Assembly (NCBI GenBank): GCA_017413105.1
Contig: JAFPVA010000043.1
Location: forward strand, 1 to 58,492
Direction of reading: 5' to 3'
DNA from: Butyrivibrio sp.
Lineage (GTDB): Bacteria > Bacillota > Clostridia > Lachnospirales > Lachnospiraceae
Length of the DNA stretch: 58,492 nucleotides
The position numbers and the translations under genes are program-made. The notes beneath the pieces were generated by a model. That model was not told the origin of the DNA. It worked only from the letters and a program-made list of their open reading frames with translations, and did not search any database. Position 1 is the first letter of the stretch; every line of letters begins with the position of its first letter. Positions 1 to 8,466 of this stretch are shown one piece after another.

Positions 1-80
1 GAGGGGACGGTTCTCTCGTTCCACTTTTAATTATAACTAAGCTGAAGGTGGAACGAGAGAACCGTCCCCTCGTTCCACTT
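1..80. repeat. Dispersed palindromic repeat, family A, copy 1 (left edge may be cut)
   Basis: Two inverted arms built on the core GAGGGGACGGTTCT / AGAACCGTCCCCTC, each carrying a GTGGAACGA end, face each other across an AT-rich loop. The same core recurs at 4563-4629 and 4713-4743. The right arm lies inside the last codons of the DUF4129 remnant, so the repeat supplies its C-terminal residues. Similar GGGACGGTTC palindromes are common REP-like repeats in clostridial genomes; any link to a REP-type transposase is inference because none is present here. Confidence 0.8.
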
Positions 81-375
81 CGTATTCTTTACGGATGGCG
101 TTCCATAGTTCTTTTGCCCGGCGGACTTCGTCATTGCTTAGCTGATTCTCGTCGTTGTAGCGGGCCCTGATGTAGAGCGAGCGCAGCGCGTCGGCTTCGT
201 CAGAGTCAAAAAGCTGTTTTGAAGCGATGAGAGCCTCTTCGGAAGTGGTCTCGTCAGAAATGAACACTCCCTGCTTTTGGATAAAGAGCAGATATTCTCT
301 ATAGATGTCACGAACACGATCGTTGTTGGTATGAGCGGCTTTTCTGCGGCTCTTTTTTCTCACGTATATCTCCGT
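37..375 (-). pseudogene. DUF4129 C-terminal remnant of a transglutaminase-type protein
   Basis: This frame encodes a segment of the form RVRDIYREYL...TSEEAL...RARY...ELWNAIRKEYE, which resembles the cytoplasmic DUF4129 tail of transglutaminase-like membrane proteins normally found downstream of MoxR and DUF58 genes. The transglutaminase core and membrane segments are absent. Directly upstream, in another frame, lies the 5' part of a DUF58 gene, so a deletion probably joined the two genes out of frame near position 360. The final residues (ERGDGSLVP) are read from repeat family A. The frame is open further upstream, to about 489, but that part is antiframe to DUF58 and not credible. Non-functional by inference. 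Confidence 0.6.
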
Positions 376-991
376 TGCAAAAGAAGCTGTAAGGGACCCT
401 GTTTGCCTCAAGCTGCTCGCAGACTGTTCTGACAATCTCGAGACATTTTTCTTTTTCCGCATTGGAGCCTGTGTACATGTTAAGAACAATGGCCACGTTC
501 ATATCTACAGTGTAGTCGTTGTTTTTGACCATAAGCTTGCCGGCGCGAACGCTCTGGGACCATGAGATCATTTTCATGGGCTCGTGCCCCGTATATTCTC
601 TAAAGCCAATGTTCAGGATAGGATCTTTGATGATAAAGCGCCTTACGGAGATGTCTCCAATATAGCCGCCAAGAGCCCTTATAACCTGCTCGTCTTCGCA
701 TTTTCTAGGCATTACGGTTATTTTAGAGGATAATTTTTCTGACCTGACATAGGAGCGAAAACCCAGAAAATCTCCGGTTTCTATGAAATATCTTCCTCCG
801 CGGTAAACACCTCTTTTTGGCAGGGAAAAGCTGTTTATGAGCCTCCCTGTGAAAACGATTTTTTCGTCGGGCTCTGCCAGTTCCGTATCATAGGTGTATC
901 TGTAGCTTAGGTGATAGGACAGCTTTGGAGAAATTATGAACTCCATGACGATAACTGCCACAGCCAGTCCGACGAAGAATACGGTAATCAT
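308..991 (-). pseudogene. Truncated DUF58 family protein (5' part only)
   Basis: The product starts with one hydrophobic segment (residues 2-18), continues with the extracytoplasmic-like part of DUF58 proteins (around GFREYTGHEPMKMISWSQS, which corresponds to the family's conserved region on 'R.Y..GD....I.W..SAR'), and then runs out of homology after about residue 210, ending at a stop. DUF58 proteins are usually around 400 residues, so this one lacks the C-terminal half. The start overlaps the moxR stop by four bases (ATGA), as in intact MoxR-DUF58-transglutaminase operons. Together with the DUF4129 remnant and the moxR nonsense codon, it indicates decay of the whole operon. Confidence 0.65.
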
Positions 992-1920
992 AAGGTCTCC
1001 AGAGGCACTTTTGTCTCTGTCAGGATTCTTTCTATGATGCGGGCAGGATCCTTGTGGCTGTCGGAAACGATGACCATACGATGGGCTAAAACAGGGATTG
1101 CTTCCTTCTTGATGTCTTCGGGAATGACGTAGTTTCTGCCTGCCATTGCTGCTGTGATACAGGCTGCTTTGTAAAGTGATAGGGTTCCGCGGGTGGATAC
1201 TCCGCTTGCATCTGCGGCTACGTTTCTGGTGGCATCGATTATGCTCATGAGGTAGTCTTTTACATCAGCAGAAACTGTCACTTCAGAGATTTCTTTAAGC
1301 GCCTGTTTTGTATCCTCGCTTTCAATCACAGGACTAAGGCTGTCTATTATATCCTTGGAATCTTTGCGGCCCATAAGTGAGATTTCCTGTTCTCTGTCCA
1401 TATAGCCCATGCCAAGCTTCATGAAAAAACGATCCAACTGGGCTTCAGGAAGAGGGAAGGTGCCATAGGACTCAATCGGGTTCTGGGTTCCCATTACAAT
1501 AAAGGGCTCGTCGAGCCTGAAAGTTTTGCCGTCGACAGTGACCTGTCTTTCTTCCATGGCCTCCAAAAGAGCTGACTGAGTTCTGGGAGTTGCACGATTT
1601 ATCTCATCCGCAAGAATTACATTTGCAAAAACAGGGCCTTTTCTGAAAACGAAATCACCTTCCTTCTGATTGTAGAAGTTGATTCCTGTAAGATCTGAAG
1701 GCAGCAGATCCGGAGTGAACTGGATACGGTTAAAGTCTCCGCTTACACTTTTGGCAAAGGCTCATACCAGCATGGTCTTGCCTGTTCCCGGAAGGTCTTC
1801 AAGAAGAACATGTCCTTTTGCAAGAAAACATACGATTATCTGTCTTATAACCTCATCTTTTCCGATGATTACCTGATTTACGTTACCTATTATTCGTTCT
1901 GTATAGTCTTTTACTGTCAT
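988..1920 (-). pseudogene. MoxR-type AAA+ ATPase with an in-frame nonsense codon
   Basis: Reading the minus strand from ATG at 1920 (preceded by GGGGAAGGA) gives a MoxR ATPase of about 310 codons: Walker A LLEDLPGTGKT near residue 45, Walker B ILADEINRATPRTQSALLEA near residue 110, sensor region VMGTQNPIESYGTFPLPEAQ, and the C-terminal lid with STRGTLSLYKAA. Codon 53, just after the Walker A helix (TMLV-stop-AFAKS), is TGA at 1764-1762 where the family has Lys or Arg; a single C-to-T change in CGA would explain it. A downstream TTG at 1566 leaves only a 192-residue fragment without a P-loop. MoxR proteins act as chaperones with DUF58/VWA partners, which are also broken here. Confidence 0.8.
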
Positions 1921-2013
1921 TGCGATTGTTCCTTCCCCTCAAACCCTCATGATAAGGGCTTATATCAAATAATCATACTACGAAAGCCCAATGTTGCATA
2001 GGGTTACAGTGGG

Positions 2014-2042
2014 TTGACATATTTTATTCTTCTTTATATGAT
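2014..2042 (+). promoter_or_regulatory. Sigma-A type promoter for the thioesterase gene
   Basis: TTGACA at 2014-2019 and TATGAT at 2037-2042 are separated by 17 bases, a near-consensus housekeeping promoter about 50 bases upstream of the thioesterase start codon. Confidence 0.75.
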
Positions 2043-2090
2043 TCGCTTAGGGATTTTTAATCGTGAAGGCGAAAGGGGTGGCAAAATAAG

Positions 2091-2495
2091 ATGGGAAGTT
2101 TAGTAGAAGCAAGAGAAATATTCTCAAAAGATCTTTATGCAACGGAGCTTTCGGGAATTGTGATAGATGAAATAGGAGAAAACCGCGCAAAATGCAGCAT
2201 GAAGCTCACACCTAAGCACAAGAATGCTTACGGCGGAATCATGGGAGGTGCGATATACACGCTGGCTGATTTTGCATTTGCTGTGGCATCGAATTATGAA
2301 AAAGAGCAGGCAACGGTAAGTCTTGTGGGACAGGCTAATTTTGTTTCTGCAACCAGGGGAACAGTTCTTTTTGCCGAGGCCAGACTTATCAAGGATGGAA
2401 GAAGAAACAGCTTTTTTGAAGTGAATGTGACAGATGATCTGGACAAACTGATTGCGGTAGTGTCCTTCACAGGGGCGCATGTGCCGTTTAAATAG
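2091..2495 (+). CDS. PaaI-like hotdog-fold thioesterase
   Basis: A 134-residue hotdog protein of the PaaI/YdiI thioesterase class, expected to hydrolyse an acyl-CoA or aryl-CoA thioester in the cytoplasm. The diagnostic stretch is KHKNAYGGIMGGAIYTLADF (about residues 43-62), matching the family pattern N..G..HGG....L.D.A; the usual HGG is YGG/MGG here, so the histidine is not conserved. The length is typical. The start follows an AAAGGGGTGG ribosome binding site and a strong promoter. It is followed after 57 bases by a YitT gene in the same direction. The acyl substrate cannot be told from sequence. Confidence 0.85.
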   Translation: MGSLVEAREIFSKDLYATELSGIVIDEIGENRAKCSMKLTPKHKNAYGGIMGGAIYTLADFAFAVASNYEKEQATVSLVGQANFVSATRGTVLFAEARLIKDGRRNSFFEVNVTDDLDKLIAVVSFTGAHVPFK

Positions 2496-2552
2496 GCTAT
2501 AATAGTAGGTGGAAAGAGAAGACAAGATCAGTGATCAGTTGGGAGAATTGGA

Positions 2553-3386
2553 ATGAAGAAGAAACAGGGAATCCTATCTTACTTTTTGATAATACTTGGG
2601 GCTGTCATGGCGAGTTTCGCAGTTGCCTTGATACTTCTTCCCAATGATGCCATAGATTATGGGACAGCAGGTGTTGCCATCATTATCAGTAAGCTTACAG
2701 GATTTCAATTATCGCTCTGTGTTCTCTTTGTTTTCCTGCCATTTATTGTAGCAGGCTTCATCTTTTTGGGAAAAAAATTTACTATCAAAGCCGCTGTTGG
2801 ATCAATAGTCTATATGTTGGGGCTGGAGTTCTTTGAAAATATTCCGTTTGAGCTGAATACGGAACACTTTCTGGCTGTGGCTTTTGGCGGTGCTATTCTG
2901 GGAGCGGGACTTGCCTTGATACTGAGAAACGGCGGATGTATAGATGGATCGGAAATACTGGCCAACATAGTTGTTAAGAAGCTTTCCGACAAGACAGGGC
3001 GAAATTATAGTCTGACGCCGATGCTTCTTGGGTTTAATGCGCTGGTATATATAACAGTTTTTGTAGTTATTGATGCAACAGCGGCGCTGCTTAGCCTCTT
3101 GGTTTACGTGGTTGCCACTGCAGTCATCGATCACTACACGGACCACTTTGAAGCAATCAAGCAGGTGACCATAATAACCCAGGATCCTGATGGGATTATT
3201 AAGGATATCAAGGATAAGCTTAATAAGACTTGCACTATCATGGATTCCCGCGGTGCGATTGCCGGAGAAAATAATACTCTTATCTGCTATATCAGCTATT
3301 TTGAGCTACCGATGATGAAGGAAATCATTTCGGTACATTCGGGAAGTTTTAGTACAGTGTCTACAATAGATGAGATATTGAGATAG
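2553..3386 (+). CDS. YitT family membrane protein (DUF161 + DUF2179)
   Basis: A 277-residue integral membrane protein with five to six hydrophobic segments in residues 8-200 (YitT/DUF161, with the typical FALNTEH-like and NGGCIDGSEILA stretches) followed by a soluble C-terminal DUF2179 domain (residues ~205-275, around QVTIITQDPDGIIKDI and GSFSTVSTIDEILR). The family is widespread in Firmicutes and of uncertain function; transport has been suggested. It is close to its neighbours on both sides (57 and 17 bases), so it probably shares a transcript with them. Confidence 0.85.
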   Translation: MKKKQGILSYFLIILGAVMASFAVALILLPNDAIDYGTAGVAIIISKLTGFQLSLCVLFVFLPFIVAGFIFLGKKFTIKAAVGSIVYMLGLEFFENIPFELNTEHFLAVAFGGAILGAGLALILRNGGCIDGSEILANIVVKKLSDKTGRNYSLTPMLLGFNALVYITVFVVIDATAALLSLLVYVVATAVIDHYTDHFEAIKQVTIITQDPDGIIKDIKDKLNKTCTIMDSRGAIAGENNTLICYISYFELPMMKEIISVHSGSFSTVSTIDEILR

Positions 3387-3403
3387 TAGTGGAGATTTAA
3401 CTT

Positions 3404-4549
3404 ATGAGGATTGATAGGTTTAACAGACATAGCAAAGGTCGCAATGCACTTATGCTGCGCGGGCCTCTTGCACATTTGGGCTATGATTGGTGGTGGCATT
3501 CTTTTACTGCACAGGATGCAGTGACAGGGGAAGACAAGCCATTTTTTATTGAATTCTTTGTATGCAACCCGGCACTGGCAGAGAAAGAGCCTGTGTTTGG
3601 GCAACTTCCTGAGAACAAAAAGAAAGGGAAAAAGCCCTCCTATCTTATGGTCAAAGCCGGAACCTGGGGAGAGGATGCCTGCCAGCTTCACAGATTTTTT
3701 TCCCTTAAAGATGTAAAGATACACAAAAGTGCACCTTATAAGATTAAAGCCGGAGACTGCTTTGCATCAGAAACTGCGCTTAGGGGCAGCATCTCAATAT
3801 CAGAAGCTGAAGCTGCAGCTCATCCAGAGTGGATGTGTGACCACGGAACAATATCTTTTGACCTGATAATAGACAAACAGATAGCCTTCAACGTGGGGTA
3901 TGGCGCAAGTAAGCCTCTTAGGGATGTTGAAGCTTTTGCAATGTACTGGCATGCTGAGGGAATGAAGAGTGCTTATGGGGGCACTATCACCTTTAATGGA
4001 AGAAAATATATAGTCACGCCTGGAAAGAGCTACGGCTATGCTGATAAGAACTGGGGAAGGGATTTTACAAGTCCCTGGGTCTGGCTTTCATCTAACTGCC
4101 TGAAGAGTAAAAAGACCGGAAAAACGCTGCATAACAGCGTTTTTGATATTGGAGGCGGAAGACCGAAGATTTATTTTGTCCCTCTGGATCGAAGACTTCT
4201 TGGGGTGTTCTACTATGAAGGGAAGGAATATGATTTCAACTTCTCAAAGCTTCACCTTCATGTGCAGACGCAGTTCAGCTTTGATGAGACAGAAGATGAG
4301 GTTATCTGGCATGTAAGGCAGGAAAATATAAAAGCAGTTATGGAGACTGAAATCCACTGCTTGAAAAAAGATATGCTTTTGATAAATTATGAAGCGCCGG
4401 ATGGCCAAAAGCTCCATAACAGGCTGTGGAATGGTGGCAATGGCTATGGCACTGTGAAGCTATATGATAAAAATGGCAGCGAGATAGTCCTCGTAGATGA
4501 GATAGAAGCTACCCATGTTGGCTGCGAATACGGAGAATACGGGGAATAA
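3404..4549 (+). CDS. Tocopherol cyclase-like beta-barrel protein
   Basis: A 381-residue protein resembling the bacterial tocopherol-cyclase-like family (lipocalin-like/CrtC-like fold). Visible hallmarks are the N-terminal RGPLAHLGYDWWWHSF, the central GMKSAYGGTITFNGRKY and YGYADKNWGRDFTSPWVWLS stretches, and a C-terminal strand-rich half. True tocopherol cyclase acts on plant quinols; an anaerobic clostridium makes no tocopherol, so the reaction here is unknown and could be hydration or simply binding of a lipid. No signal peptide is seen. It follows the YitT gene by 17 bases. A family A repeat begins 14 bases after its stop and may end the transcript. Confidence 0.7.
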   Translation: MRIDRFNRHSKGRNALMLRGPLAHLGYDWWWHSFTAQDAVTGEDKPFFIEFFVCNPALAEKEPVFGQLPENKKKGKKPSYLMVKAGTWGEDACQLHRFFSLKDVKIHKSAPYKIKAGDCFASETALRGSISISEAEAAAHPEWMCDHGTISFDLIIDKQIAFNVGYGASKPLRDVEAFAMYWHAEGMKSAYGGTITFNGRKYIVTPGKSYGYADKNWGRDFTSPWVWLSSNCLKSKKTGKTLHNSVFDIGGGRPKIYFVPLDRRLLGVFYYEGKEYDFNFSKLHLHVQTQFSFDETEDEVIWHVRQENIKAVMETEIHCLKKDMLLINYEAPDGQKLHNRLWNGGNGYGTVKLYDKNGSEIVLVDEIEATHVGCEYGEYGE

Positions 4550-4562
4550 AGATGGAAAGAGG

Positions 4563-4629
4563 GTGGAACGAGGGGACGGTTCTTTCGTTCCATGTAAATG
4601 GAACATCAAGAACCGTCCCCTCGTTTCAC
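4563..4629. repeat. Dispersed palindromic repeat, family A, copy 2
   Basis: A near-perfect 67-bp palindrome: the left arm begins GTGGAACGAGGGGACGG and the right arm ends with its reverse complement carrying one change, around a short AT loop. The two convergent genes either side end close to it, so it can act as a hairpin in either transcript, although neither side has a long T-run. Confidence 0.85.
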
Positions 4630-4712
4630 TTCCCATTTTGTGCAATTAAGACCTTCATCTGCTTCTCATAATGTCTCACAAATACATATGTTTTTTACCA
4701 TTCCGGTCCTCT

Positions 4713-4743
4713 GTGGAACGAAAGACCCGTCCCCTCGTTCCAC
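4713..4743. repeat. Dispersed palindromic repeat, family A, short copy 3
   Basis: A compact version with GTGGAACGA and TCGTTCCAC ends and the CCGTCCCCTCG core, lying 84 bases from copy 2 in the gap between the convergent tocopherol-cyclase-like and DUF4340 genes. It looks like a half-length or internally deleted member. Confidence 0.75.
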
Positions 4744-4758
4744 CCTCCCACGTCACAG

Positions 4759-6153
4759 TTACTCTTCTTTACCCAGATTTAGAACAAGAGTGTTGAAAGC
4801 TTCCTTAACTGCAAGAGCTTTGCTTCTGTCTACAAGTCCAAGCTGCTCGCCGTTAAAGGTTACAAGGCAGGAATCGCCGTCGAACCGGTAGAATCCGATA
4901 TTCAGCTCCTGAGCATCGTACAAAAGCTCAAGCTTAAACTCAATGACGGCTGTGTCATTATCTTCAGTAAATTCTGTGATATCAAGATCTTCAATGCCGT
5001 TTATAAGCTCTGAAGCGTCAACTTCCTCAGCACCGATCATATACTTTGTCTCGTCATCAGATCTTTCTACGGTAATAGTATAAGCTGTGCCGTCAATTTC
5101 AGAACTTATCTCTGTCAAAAGATCTTCTTCAAGGTTTACAACCTCTGTAGGTCTTAGGGTGTTATAGGAAGCCTCAGCAAGTTTGCCGTAAGTTTCCGGG
5201 TCAAACTTATATATTATCGGAGAGCCCTGTACATGCATAAATACGGTTTCATCGTCCTTCTGCACAAAATCGATCGTGTATTCTGCAGTGGTTGCCTCGT
5301 CGGAGTCAGACTTCTGCCCGGCGGTGTACTCAGAGTAAAGGTCTCCCTGCACATAGATGCTGAGGGTGGGCTCATCAAATCCGTAGGATGACAGATCCTC
5401 GCCGGTAGCCTTATATGACTCATAGTCTTCGTAAGTCTCATCTGTAAAAAGACCAGAGAAACTGTGGACCTTGGTTGTTGAAAGAGCTTTGTAGGAATCA
5501 CCGTCCTTAAGGTAATAATCGTAGTTATTTGTGTAGACATGTTGTCCATCCTTATCATAGACGATTTCCATGTTTTCGGTACCGGTCACCTTTAGCTCTT
5601 TTACCTGATAAAAATATGGAATCTTGTCATTATCAAGGAAGTGATCTCTGTCATATTCCAAAAACTCGGCAATATCAGTTTCTACAAGATAAACAGTTCC
5701 GGAATCCACGCAGATATAGCGCTTCTCATCCATGGTGGAAAATGCTCCGGTGGTTATTACAGTAGTCTTTTCACCGTTTATGAGGGTAAGAGTATGCTCC
5801 GGACTTGCAAGACCATACTGGTCGTAATCCTCAACATCTTCGATGATAAAGCAGGCTGACACGTTCTCAAACTCAGACAGAAACTCACTCATTGTTTCTT
5901 CTGATACAGGAAAGTCTGCATCATCAGTGCTGCTCCAAACATCATCATTTTTTACAAAATCAACTGTTCCGGACTCATTGGTCCATTTTATCTCCGTAAG
6001 CTCTTCTGGATTTATTGCGATTACGGTTTCTTCTATAGTCTGTATACTGTCAACATGCTTTTCTACGGCCTTTACGCCGACAATTCCGGCGCATATTCCG
6101 GCGAGAACAGCAGATAGCAGTATTAGTGTTTTCTTACGCTTCAACAGTGACAA
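4759..6153 (-). CDS. DUF4340 domain protein of a Gld-type ABC system
   Basis: A 464-residue protein with an N-terminal membrane anchor (residues 8-26) and a long extracytoplasmic beta-rich region matching DUF4340, with repeating DUF4340-like units (EITEIKWTNESGTVDFVKND-type strands). It starts with TTG at 6153 behind GGAAGGGGG and overlaps the end of the GldG-like gene by 20 bases. In many bacteria DUF4340 is the last gene of ATPase/permease/GldG operons, as here. Its function is unknown; it is probably a surface partner of the transporter. The C-terminus (FYRFDGDSCLVTFNGEQLGLVDRSKA) is complete. Confidence 0.8.
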   Translation of the reverse strand: MSLLKRKKTLILLSAVLAGICAGIVGVKAVEKHVDSIQTIEETVIAINPEELTEIKWTNESGTVDFVKNDDVWSSTDDADFPVSEETMSEFLSEFENVSACFIIEDVEDYDQYGLASPEHTLTLINGEKTTVITTGAFSTMDEKRYICVDSGTVYLVETDIAEFLEYDRDHFLDNDKIPYFYQVKELKVTGTENMEIVYDKDGQHVYTNNYDYYLKDGDSYKALSTTKVHSFSGLFTDETYEDYESYKATGEDLSSYGFDEPTLSIYVQGDLYSEYTAGQKSDSDEATTAEYTIDFVQKDDETVFMHVQGSPIIYKFDPETYGKLAEASYNTLRPTEVVNLEEDLLTEISSEIDGTAYTITVERSDDETKYMIGAEEVDASELINGIEDLDITEFTEDNDTAVIEFKLELLYDAQELNIGFYRFDGDSCLVTFNGEQLGLVDRSKALAVKEAFNTLVLNLGKEE

Positions 6154-7603
6154 CCCCCTTCCTTCTTCTTAATATCTCTTCAACGCCATACAGCAGATAT
6201 AATGCCGGGATCAGGCCAATCATAATGATCTTGATCTTCTTGGCATTTGACTCACTTATCGTAAGGTAGTTGTAGTCAAGGGATTTGGATCTGATGGAGA
6301 TCTGGTCCTCCCGGCCTATCATGTAGGAGATGGAGTTCATGACAAAATCAATATTTGCACCGGAAGAGTAGGAGTTGTAGCCCTCTTCAAGAAATACGTC
6401 ACTGGCAATCCATACTATTTTTCCATCGGTTCCTTCTGCTTCAGCGGATATTGCAAGAGAGAATGGTCCGTCTATGTCGCCTTCCTCTCTTTCATAGGTT
6501 GTAAGTTCATATCCGGCAGCCTTGGAAAAAGAATCTTCGGAAGTCTCAAGGAGTGATGTGACATTAAAGCTTGAAGAACCGGTGATGGTGAGTCCCGCAG
6601 CAATAGGCATGATCACTTTGCTCTTTTCGTCGATAAGAGCTGAAGTAATGTCGCTGCTTAGAAGCTCAGGTAAAAGAATATAGTTTTGTGCGAATGCATA
6701 GTAATCCCTGCTATTTTCGATTACAATACCTTCATTTATGCTCACACCGATTGCTTCCAAAATACTGTTAAGGTTTGTAAGCTCTGCACCCGCCTTATTA
6801 GGACCTGATAAAACAAGAAGATGTCCGCCAGCTGCCACATAATCTTCAAGCATAGTAACTTCTTCTTCGGAAAGGTCGCTCTCCGGTGCATATATTACGA
6901 TAAGATCTGCATCCTCAGGGACTTCATCGACATTTAAAAGTGAGAAATCCTCAGTCTCGTAGTTTCCTTTTTCAAGGGCATCAAGGAAAGCAGCAGAGGC
7001 CTCAGCTTCTCCATGACCTGTCAGGAAATATGCTTTTGGAAGATCATCAGATACAACATAATCGATGGCTGTTGTGATCTCGCTTTCTCCGTCAAAGCTC
7101 GAAGAAACAGATCCAGTCATGTAGTAATTTGTCGTATCAACATCGTAGATGTCGTTGTAGCTGATGTAACGATACCTGTCACCTGACTCCACAACAAGTG
7201 AGTTATTGCTGACAGTCTCTTCCGTATAATTGGCAGCAAAAGTAGGGTATACGTCAGGATTCTTTTTTACCACGGTCACATGCTCAGACATGTCATCGTA
7301 AATATTAAGGAGCTTCTCGATAACAGAATCTTCTTTGCCGGACTGAGTGATCCAGTAAATCGTAACGTCTTTTTCCAGATTATTGACTACAACCTTGGTG
7401 CTGGAAGTTACAGAATAAAGCTGCGCAGCGGATATATCGAACTGCGTAAGCGTGCTTGGAAGAGCCTTTACAAGGATATTGACCGCAACAATTATGGCCA
7501 GCACGATAAGGGTCAGAACAAAGTTATATCCGCCAATTTTGGCAGTCTTGGTTCCAAGAGCCTCTTTATTTTTCTTCATAAAAGAGCTGATTTTTCCACT
7601 CAT
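6134..7603 (-). CDS. GldG-like ABC transporter auxiliary protein
   Basis: A 489-residue protein with one N-terminal and one C-terminal transmembrane helix (residues ~28-48 and ~458-476) flanking a large extracytoplasmic domain of the GldG/ABC_transp_aux type, including the conserved YFLTGHGEAE and DLIVIYAPESDLSEEEV stretches near residues 195-245. Related proteins work with GldA/GldF in gliding bacteroidetes; in clostridia the substrate is unknown. ATG at 7603 is preceded by AAAGGAGG and shares one base with the permease stop, so the two are translationally coupled. Confidence 0.8.
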   Translation of the reverse strand: MSGKISSFMKKNKEALGTKTAKIGGYNFVLTLIVLAIIVAVNILVKALPSTLTQFDISAAQLYSVTSSTKVVVNNLEKDVTIYWITQSGKEDSVIEKLLNIYDDMSEHVTVVKKNPDVYPTFAANYTEETVSNNSLVVESGDRYRYISYNDIYDVDTTNYYMTGSVSSSFDGESEITTAIDYVVSDDLPKAYFLTGHGEAEASAAFLDALEKGNYETEDFSLLNVDEVPEDADLIVIYAPESDLSEEEVTMLEDYVAAGGHLLVLSGPNKAGAELTNLNSILEAIGVSINEGIVIENSRDYYAFAQNYILLPELLSSDITSALIDEKSKVIMPIAAGLTITGSSSFNVTSLLETSEDSFSKAAGYELTTYEREEGDIDGPFSLAISAEAEGTDGKIVWIASDVFLEEGYNSYSSGANIDFVMNSISYMIGREDQISIRSKSLDYNYLTISESNAKKIKIIMIGLIPALYLLYGVEEILRRRKGVVTVEA

Positions 7604-8466
7604 CAGTTGTACCTCCTTTTCTCAAGTGACTGAATACTAAGGAATAAAAAGAAGGCGATAACGCTGATATAATAAACAATTCCTGTTAAATCAAAAACTC
7701 CGTTTACAAAAACATTGAATCTCTCGTACAGAGAAAGGTTCTTCATGATATTGGGTAAAAGATTTTCGAGGCTATCGCCACCAATGTAGTAGAATGCTGC
7801 AATTCCTGCTGCGCCCAGGATAAATGTAATAACCGCTGCTATGTTTGACCTTGTCATAAACTTTACGATAAGGGAAAGGGCTATGCAGAGAATGCCCAGA
7901 GCAACAAGGGAGCCTGCGATTGTCGCTGATACATAATCCGCAAGTGTTGCACAGAAATAGTTAAAGAGCATAAATGCTATGCAGATACCGGCTGCTATTC
8001 CCTGGGACTCACTAAGTGATGAAATGTACATTCCCATGCTGATAAAAGCAGCGCCCATGAAGATAAAGGCCACAAGACTTCCATAAGAAGTTGGCAGGTA
8101 CACATCTCCATACCTGGCAAAGATAAGGGGATAAGCTGCCACAAGAACAAGCGGAATCAGGAATACAACTAAAAGTGCCATAAATTTCCCAATTGCAATC
8201 TCTGCGGATGTAATAGGGAGGCTGTATAGGAGCTGATCTGTTTTTTGCCTGCGTTCTTCTGCAATTACTCTCATTGTCAGCAGTGGAATAATTACAACGA
8301 ATACTATGGAAATAAAGCTCAGTACATACTCGAAATTTGCTACTGATGCATTTATGTTGTAGATCATGGCACCAATTCCTGTGAACAACAGAAGGAAAGC
8401 GCCAAATACATATCCTGTCATATTATGGTAAAAAAGCGAAAGCTCATGCTTTAGTACTGCTGTCAT
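7603..8466 (-). CDS. ABC-2 type permease (GldF-like)
   Basis: A permease of about 287 residues with six predicted membrane helices and the ABC-2 signature region MRVIAEERRQKTDQLLYSLP (the family's ERr.gT.e.LL..P coupling helix). I place the start at ATG 8466, behind a strong AAAGGAGGAGG, rather than at an upstream ATG at 8511 that lacks a ribosome binding site. The start lies inside the ATPase gene (23-base overlap). It forms the membrane channel of the Gld-type transporter encoded by this operon; the substrate is unknown. Confidence 0.85.
   Translation of the reverse strand: MTAVLKHELSLFYHNMTGYVFGAFLLLFTGIGAMIYNINASVANFEYVLSFISIVFVVIIPLLTMRVIAEERRQKTDQLLYSLPITSAEIAIGKFMALLVVFLIPLVLVAAYPLIFARYGDVYLPTSYGSLVAFIFMGAAFISMGMYISSLSESQGIAAGICIAFMLFNYFCATLADYVSATIAGSLVALGILCIALSLIVKFMTRSNIAAVITFILGAAGIAAFYYIGGDSLENLLPNIMKNLSLYERFNVFVNGVFDLTGIVYYISVIAFFLFLSIQSLEKRRYN

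Noticed and set aside
1762-1764. Selenocysteine at the TGA in moxR
   Set aside because: The position is normally Lys/Arg, no SECIS-like hairpin follows at once, and the neighbouring genes are also broken, so a nonsense mutation is simpler.
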